NCBI GenBank assembly: GCA_011526395.1
Contig: WTHW01000121.1
Span: forward strand, 1-10,723
From: Alphaproteobacteria bacterium
Lineage (GTDB): Bacteria > Pseudomonadota > Alphaproteobacteria > Puniceispirillales > Puniceispirillaceae
Length of the DNA stretch: 10,723 nt
Reading direction: 5' to 3'
A model generated the notes under the pieces. It made no database searches, was not told the DNA's origin, and was given only the letters and a program-made list of their open reading frames with translations. The position numbers were made by a program, and so were the translations under genes. Shown here one piece after another: positions 7,154 to 10,723 of the stretch (its first letter is position 1; each line of letters opens with the position of its first letter).

Positions 7154-7396
7154 AGCGCGCTCCTTTATTCATAATACAATTCAAAACTGACATCTTATGA
7201 GGGTTTATTCCTTGTTCACTATCATGAACTTGTCTGACCCCCTTATAAATAATGCGCTCACAGTGGGGGAATTTTGCATCATGAGATAGAACCAGAAATG
7301 TGATTGACTGGTGCCAGATTCTGATTTTTTGTGCTAGCTTAATGAAGCGACCTTTTTATCAAAGGCGTCCATTGCCCGCAAATATAAGGAAATTCA
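7154..7396. promoter_or_regulatory. divergent control region between aminotransferase-tauABC operon and tauR
   Basis: These 243 bases contain no gene. From left to right they hold the aminotransferase ribosome binding site, an inverted repeat GTTCA-N6-TGAAC (7214-7229), an A/T-rich stretch that could supply a -10 for the leftward promoter (CATTAT on the minus strand, 7249-7254, with no good -35), the proposed TauR operator (7291-7318), and the tauR ribosome binding site AAGGA six bases before its ATG. The lack of a recognisable -35 next to the operator fits an activator-dependent promoter. The -10 assignment is tentative. Confidence 0.6.
7291..7318 (-). promoter_or_regulatory. proposed TauR operator, site 1
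   Basis: On the minus strand TCTGGC and TCTGGT are direct repeats 22 bp apart (TCTGG-N17-TCTGG), with an inverted half-site (ACCAG) next to the first. The reported TauR box of Rhodobacter capsulatus is a direct repeat containing CTGGAC, so the CTGG core agrees. It lies about 36 bases upstream of the candidate -10 of the aminotransferase-tauABC promoter, an activator position, and also sits in the tauR upstream region, which would allow autoregulation. The repeats are seen; binding is inferred. Confidence 0.55.
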
Positions 7397-8893
7397 ATGC
7401 CTGAAACGCTGATATGCTCATTGGATCCAGATGCCAAAACAAGCCTGCAAATGCAGATTCGCCAGATTTTTGTCGAGGCTATCTTAAAGCGTGTCTTGCA
7501 GCCGGGTGACAAATTGCCTTCATCACGCACCTTATCAGATCAATTATCTGTGTCGCGCAATACAGTGAACCTTGCTTATCAGGCGTTGATGGATTCTGAA
7601 TATATCGAGGCAAAACCACGCTCAGGCTATGTTGTCAGCGCCTCTGCCCCTGTGGGGCGTCTTGAGACAGCTGATCTAGACACGCTTGAAAAGCGCCAAG
7701 ATGACATTGTGGATTGGCAGGCAAAGCTGATTGCGCCGCCACAATCATTACGCCAAGTGCAAAAGCCGTTAAATTGGCGTGAATATGAATTCCCCTTTGT
7801 CTATGGCCAGACAGACAGCACGCTCTTTGCCCATTCCCAGTGGCGTGATTGCTCGCGCCAAGCGTTGGGACTTCGTGATTTCAGCAATACAGTGGGTGAT
7901 TTCGGCCTATCTGATGATCCGATGCTTGTGAATTATATCTGCTCGCGCTCCTTGCCACGGCGCGGCATTCAGGTGCAATCAGAACAGATGCTTGTCACAC
8001 TTGGGGCGCAAAATGCCCTTTATCTTGTGGCGCAACTTCTGATCAATTCTGATAAAACCGTTATTCTTGAAGACCCTGCCTATCCTGATGTGCGTGATAT
8101 TGTATCGCGGCGCACAGATAAGATTGAAACGCTACCTGTTGATGAAGAAGGCATGGTACTTGACGAGGCTGTCTTATCACGTGCTGATATTGTTTGCATT
8201 ACGCCCTCACACCAATGCCCCACCACAACGACCATGTCATTAAGGCGCCGTCATGATTTGCTGGCGCTGGCACAAAAATATGATTTCCTGATTCTCGAAG
8301 ATGATTATGAGTTCGAGATGAATTTCATTGAAAAGCCATCACCTGCGCTAAAATCGCTCGATAAAACAGGTCATGTTATCTATGTGGGAAGCCTGTCAAA
8401 ATCGCTCTTTCCGGGATTGCGTCTTGGCTATTTGGTTGGCTCTCACTCTTTAATCAGCGAGGCACGCAAATTGCGTCATCTGATCTTGCGCCATCCGCCA
8501 GGTCATACCCAGCGCACAGCAGCTTACTTCCTTGCGCTTGGCCATTATGAGGCACAGCTTCGCCGTCTGCGCCGCCATCTTGCCACCCGGCGCGAAGTCT
8601 TACAGTCAGCGCTTGAACAACAACCTTTATTTGAACAAATTGCCTCTCATTTTGGTGGTACCAGTTTTTGGATCAAAGGCCCAGACTGGCTCGATTCCCG
8701 AATATTGGCAGAGCGCGCGGCCGAACAAGGCGTTCTGATAGAGGCAGGTGATGTGTTTTTTGCGTCCGATAACCCGCCTCTGAATTACTTCCGCATTGCT
8801 TATAGCTCGATTGATTCTGAAAAAATTCCAGAAGGCATAAACAGGCTTTCCGCGCTACTTCATGATATGGCAGAGGCATCGCCGCCAGCCTAG
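7397..8893 (+). CDS. tauR: MocR-family transcriptional regulator, TauR-like
   Basis: A 498-residue fusion. Residues about 15-80 form a GntR-type winged helix-turn-helix (PGDKLPSSRTLSDQLSVSRN through SGYVV). Residues about 130-490 form a fold-type I aminotransferase-like domain with the PLP-binding lysine Lys335 in GSLSKSLFPGLRLGYLVG, the ILEDDYEFE motif (Asp302/Asp303) and TPSHQCPTTTTMS (270-281, usually PSHQFPTG). The length is normal for MocR proteins. In Rhodobacter capsulatus the MocR protein TauR activates taurine genes with PLP as cofactor. Here the gene diverges from an aminotransferase-tauABC operon and precedes pta and a SoeA-like gene, so TauR is the best assignment. The ATG at 7397 has AAGGA six bases upstream. 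A TauR-type box precedes both flanking transcription units. GabR- or PdxR-like regulators share the architecture but fit the context less well. Confidence 0.88.
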   Translation: MPETLICSLDPDAKTSLQMQIRQIFVEAILKRVLQPGDKLPSSRTLSDQLSVSRNTVNLAYQALMDSEYIEAKPRSGYVVSASAPVGRLETADLDTLEKRQDDIVDWQAKLIAPPQSLRQVQKPLNWREYEFPFVYGQTDSTLFAHSQWRDCSRQALGLRDFSNTVGDFGLSDDPMLVNYICSRSLPRRGIQVQSEQMLVTLGAQNALYLVAQLLINSDKTVILEDPAYPDVRDIVSRRTDKIETLPVDEEGMVLDEAVLSRADIVCITPSHQCPTTTTMSLRRRHDLLALAQKYDFLILEDDYEFEMNFIEKPSPALKSLDKTGHVIYVGSLSKSLFPGLRLGYLVGSHSLISEARKLRHLILRHPPGHTQRTAAYFLALGHYEAQLRRLRRHLATRREVLQSALEQQPLFEQIASHFGGTSFWIKGPDWLDSRILAERAAEQGVLIEAGDVFFASDNPPLNYFRIAYSSIDSEKIPEGINRLSALLHDMAEASPPA

Positions 8894-8910
8894 CAAAGCA
8901 GCTCTCCTGA

Positions 8911-8938
8911 TCTGGTACTATTTTGATTGCCATCTGGC
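8911..8938 (+). promoter_or_regulatory. proposed TauR operator, site 2, upstream of pta
   Basis: TCTGGT and TCTGGC are direct repeats exactly 22 bp apart on the plus strand, the same core, spacing and orientation toward the downstream gene as the site before the aminotransferase operon. About 34 bases further on is TAAAAT (8973-8978), a good -10 candidate with no -35, again the arrangement of an activated promoter. It starts 17 bases after the tauR stop. If used, it makes pta-soe a separate TauR-controlled unit starting near 8985. Confidence 0.5.
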
Positions 8939-9952
8939 TCTCTCTTTTTTAAGAGCAATAGGGGAAAAATACTAAAATGCGTCAATCGGCGCAGGGGAGA
9001 TTTTGTCATATTACCATCGTCATTTCTTAGCGAGGCAACATCTGTTTGCCCAAAATGGTTGCTCGAATTGGCCACAGGCGCAGAGCCTGTCCCAATGGCA
9101 TTTGTGCGCGCAACTGGCACAGCTATCCTCGAATCAGCCGCCCAATCTTTTGAGGCAGGCCTGACGATTCCCCACCTGATTGGCGAAGCTGACGAAATAA
9201 AGCAAATCGCAGCTGATAATGGCATCTCACTTGATGGCTGTCATATTCATGACACTACAGGCGAGAGCGAGGCGATTGCCCATGCTATCCAGCTAGCTCA
9301 TGACGGCACCATTCAAGGCTTTGTCAAAGGACAGCTTCACACAGACGTCTTTATGGGCGGCCTTGTCAACAGAGATGCTGGCATGCGCACTGACAGCCGT
9401 ATGGTGCATGTGTTTGCTATGTTCCCGCCAGATGGCGGCGCGCCTTTGATGATATCTGATGGGGCTGTGAATGTGGCACCAAATAATGACACACGCATTG
9501 CCGCCGCGTTAAATGTGGCAGAGCTTGCACGCGCGATTGAAATTGAACGCCCGAAAATCGCCATCCTATCAGCGACAGAATCACAAATCGTCTCAGTGCC
9601 GTCATCACTTGAAGCAGCTGAGATTGCAGATGCCTGTCGCGGTAAAGATGAAGCGGCTGATTATGAAGGCCCGCTCTCTCTTGATTTGGCCATCTCACCC
9701 CAAGCTGTTGCCCAGAAAGGCATGACAGGCGGGGCTGTCGCTGGCTATGCCAATGGCTTGATTGTGCCAGATATCGTCTCAGGCAATGTGTTATTTAAAT
9801 CTTTAGTATGGTTTGGCGGCGGTGCTGCCGCTGGTCTTGTGATGGGCGCGAAATTGCCAATTATTTTGACAAGCCGTTCAGATCCAGCCGCCGCACGACT
9901 TGCCTCTATTGCGCTTGGTGCGATACTACAGAACAAAGCAAATAAAAACTAA
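8927..9952 (+). CDS. pta: phosphate acetyl/butyryltransferase family enzyme (Pta of the sulfoacetaldehyde pathway)
   Basis: The protein matches the PTA_PTB family, most like the C-terminal part of bifunctional enoyl-CoA hydratase/phosphate acetyltransferases. Landmarks are VKGQLHTDVFMGGLVNRDAG, HVFAMFPP, ISDGAVNVAP, PKIAILSATE, the GPLSLDLAISPQA segment and PIILTSRSDP near the end. It would convert acetyl phosphate and CoA to acetyl-CoA in the cytoplasm, the step after Xsc in taurine dissimilation. The stop at 9950-9952 is secure but the start is not. The given TTG at 8927 is only the longest possibility: the first 30 or so residues look non-coding and the proposed operator and promoter overlap them. 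A strong AGGGGAG at 8993-8999 has no ATG/GTG/TTG in this frame at proper distance (GTC at 9005, ATA at 9008). The next in-frame TTG is 9059 and the first ATG is 9095. Family homology begins near CPKWLLELATG (around 9047). A SoeA-like gene follows after 43 bases. Confidence 0.85.
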   Translation: MPSGSLFFKSNRGKILKCVNRRRGDFVILPSSFLSEATSVCPKWLLELATGAEPVPMAFVRATGTAILESAAQSFEAGLTIPHLIGEADEIKQIAADNGISLDGCHIHDTTGESEAIAHAIQLAHDGTIQGFVKGQLHTDVFMGGLVNRDAGMRTDSRMVHVFAMFPPDGGAPLMISDGAVNVAPNNDTRIAAALNVAELARAIEIERPKIAILSATESQIVSVPSSLEAAEIADACRGKDEAADYEGPLSLDLAISPQAVAQKGMTGGAVAGYANGLIVPDIVSGNVLFKSLVWFGGGAAAGLVMGAKLPIILTSRSDPAAARLASIALGAILQNKANKN

Positions 9953-9995
9953 TTTAAGCAATTAGCAGAAACGAAAGAACAAAGGTCGACGACAG

Positions 9996-10723
9996 ATGAA
10001 ACAGCCCCAGCTAGACCCATCTCCAAAGGTAGGCGACGAGGTTCGCAAAACCACCTGTTATATGTGCGCATGTCGTTGCGGCATTAATGTGCATTTGCGT
10101 GATGGCGAGGTGCGCTATATCGAAGGGAACCGCGACCATCCTGTTAATCAGGGTGTGCTTTGTGCAAAAGGCTCTGCGGGAATTATGCAGCATTATGCCC
10201 CATCACGCCTGACCACACCTCTGCGCCGAGTGGGTGAACGTGGTGAAGGCAAATTTGAGCCAATCAGCTGGGAAGAAGCTTTGCAGACTGCTACAGAATG
10301 GCTAAATCCCATTCGGGAAACCGATCCGGCTCGCCTTGCTTTTTTCACAGGGCGTGACCAGTCACAGGGACTGACCGGCTGGTGGGCGCAGCAGTTTGGT
10401 ACCCATAATTTTGCTGCGCACGGAGGCTTCTGTTCGGTGAATATGGCTGCAGCCGGAATTTACACGATGGGTGGCGCCTTCTGGGAGTTTGGCTCGCCTG
10501 ACTGGGAGCGGACCAAGCTGTTTATGATCTTTGGTGTGGCTGAGGATCATGATAGTAACCCAATAAAAATGGGTCTATCCCGCCTGAAAGAAAGAGGTGC
10601 GAAGGTCGTTGCGGTGAATCCAGTTCGTACCGGCTATAACGCCATAGCCGATGAATGGGTTAGTATTACACCAGGTACGGACGGGCTATTTGTTCTGGCC
10701 CTTATTCATGAGCTGTTCACAGC
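9996..10723 (+). CDS. soeA: molybdopterin oxidoreductase, SoeA-like sulfite dehydrogenase catalytic subunit, C-terminus cut by window edge
   Basis: Reading from the ATG at 9996, 242 codons stay open to the window edge; complete relatives are several times longer. The N-terminus carries the [4Fe-4S] site C-x2-C-x3-C-x27-C (Cys21, 24, 28 and 56) of the DMSO reductase superfamily. Cys146 in AHGGFCSVNMAAAGIYTMGG is at the usual place of the molybdenum ligand. No Tat signal is visible, so the subunit should be cytoplasmic. That fits SoeABC, the membrane-anchored cytoplasm-facing sulfite dehydrogenase that passes electrons from sulfite to quinone. Location 43 bases after pta beside taurine genes supports the SoeA call: from memory, Ruegeria pomeroyi has soeABC next to xsc-pta. 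The FeS and membrane subunits would be expected beyond the right edge. Ribosome binding site AAAGG is rather distant (about ten bases). Formate dehydrogenase- or polysulfide reductase-like enzymes are the alternatives. Confidence 0.8.
   Translation, partial: MKQPQLDPSPKVGDEVRKTTCYMCACRCGINVHLRDGEVRYIEGNRDHPVNQGVLCAKGSAGIMQHYAPSRLTTPLRRVGERGEGKFEPISWEEALQTATEWLNPIRETDPARLAFFTGRDQSQGLTGWWAQQFGTHNFAAHGGFCSVNMAAAGIYTMGGAFWEFGSPDWERTKLFMIFGVAEDHDSNPIKMGLSRLKERGAKVVAVNPVRTGYNAIADEWVSITPGTDGLFVLALIHELFT

Noticed and set aside
7214..7229. GTTCA-N6-TGAAC inverted repeat as a second operator
   Set aside because: The 5-bp arms are short, it occurs once, and it would lie downstream of the likely transcription start; not enough to call a site.
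8941..8956. CTCTT/AAGAG hairpin after tauR as a terminator
   Set aside because: Short arms with the T-run inside the loop rather than after the stem; unlikely to terminate.
8977..9030. 17-codon ATG open frame overlapping the pta Shine-Dalgarno, as a possible leader peptide
   Set aside because: It has only a weak ribosome binding site, no regulatory codon run, and starts upstream of the likely transcription start near 8985.
9949..9965. CTAATT/AATTAG hairpin between pta and soeA as a terminator
   Set aside because: Six A/T-dominated pairs and no T-run; the two genes are close and probably co-transcribed.
1..10723. CRISPR arrays, insertion sequences, tRNA or rRNA genes, phage or defence genes
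   Set aside because: I found no regularly spaced repeats, transposase motifs, tRNA-like cloverleaf ends or phage-type genes; the window is ordinary metabolic chromosome.

Overview
The window looks like chromosomal DNA of a marine alphaproteobacterium. It is compact, has a GC content a little under one half, and carries a taurine/organosulfonate catabolism locus of the kind known from Rhodobacterales, SAR11 and SAR116. A SAR116-like source is my guess from composition and gene content; it is not demonstrated.

Layout: (1) Positions 1-1715, minus strand: a secreted glutathione peroxidase cut by the left edge, preceded by a UbiH/salicylate-hydroxylase-type FAD monooxygenase. These are not obviously linked to the rest. 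(2) Positions 1761-7153, minus strand: an apparent operon aptA-like aminotransferase > tauA > tauB > tauC, ending in a strong intrinsic terminator (1761-1808). A second strong intrinsic terminator lies inside the operon between tauA and tauB, and a third hairpin lies between the aminotransferase and tauA. (3) Positions 7154-7396: divergent control region. (4) Plus strand from 7397: a MocR/TauR-type regulator, a phosphate acetyl/butyryltransferase-family enzyme (pta), and the 5' part of a molybdopterin oxidoreductase very like SoeA, the catalytic subunit of cytoplasmic sulfite dehydrogenase. The last gene is cut by the right edge.

Proposed pathway: TauABC imports taurine. The aminotransferase converts it with pyruvate to sulfoacetaldehyde and alanine. 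Xsc (not in this window) would release sulfite and acetyl phosphate. Pta makes acetyl-CoA from the acetyl phosphate, and SoeABC oxidises the sulfite to sulfate. TauR would coordinate this. The same direct repeat, TCTGG-N17-TCTGG (22-bp period), occurs once in front of the transport/aminotransferase operon and once in front of pta, each time pointing at the downstream gene. I propose it as the TauR operator.

Most notable points: the shared operator; the absence of xsc between tauR and pta; an omega-amino-acid:pyruvate-type aminotransferase in place of classical Tpa; a TauC permease more than twice the usual length with a large extra non-membrane domain; an internal terminator that should set receptor expression above transporter expression; and a pta gene with a strong Shine-Dalgarno but no in-frame canonical start at the right distance.
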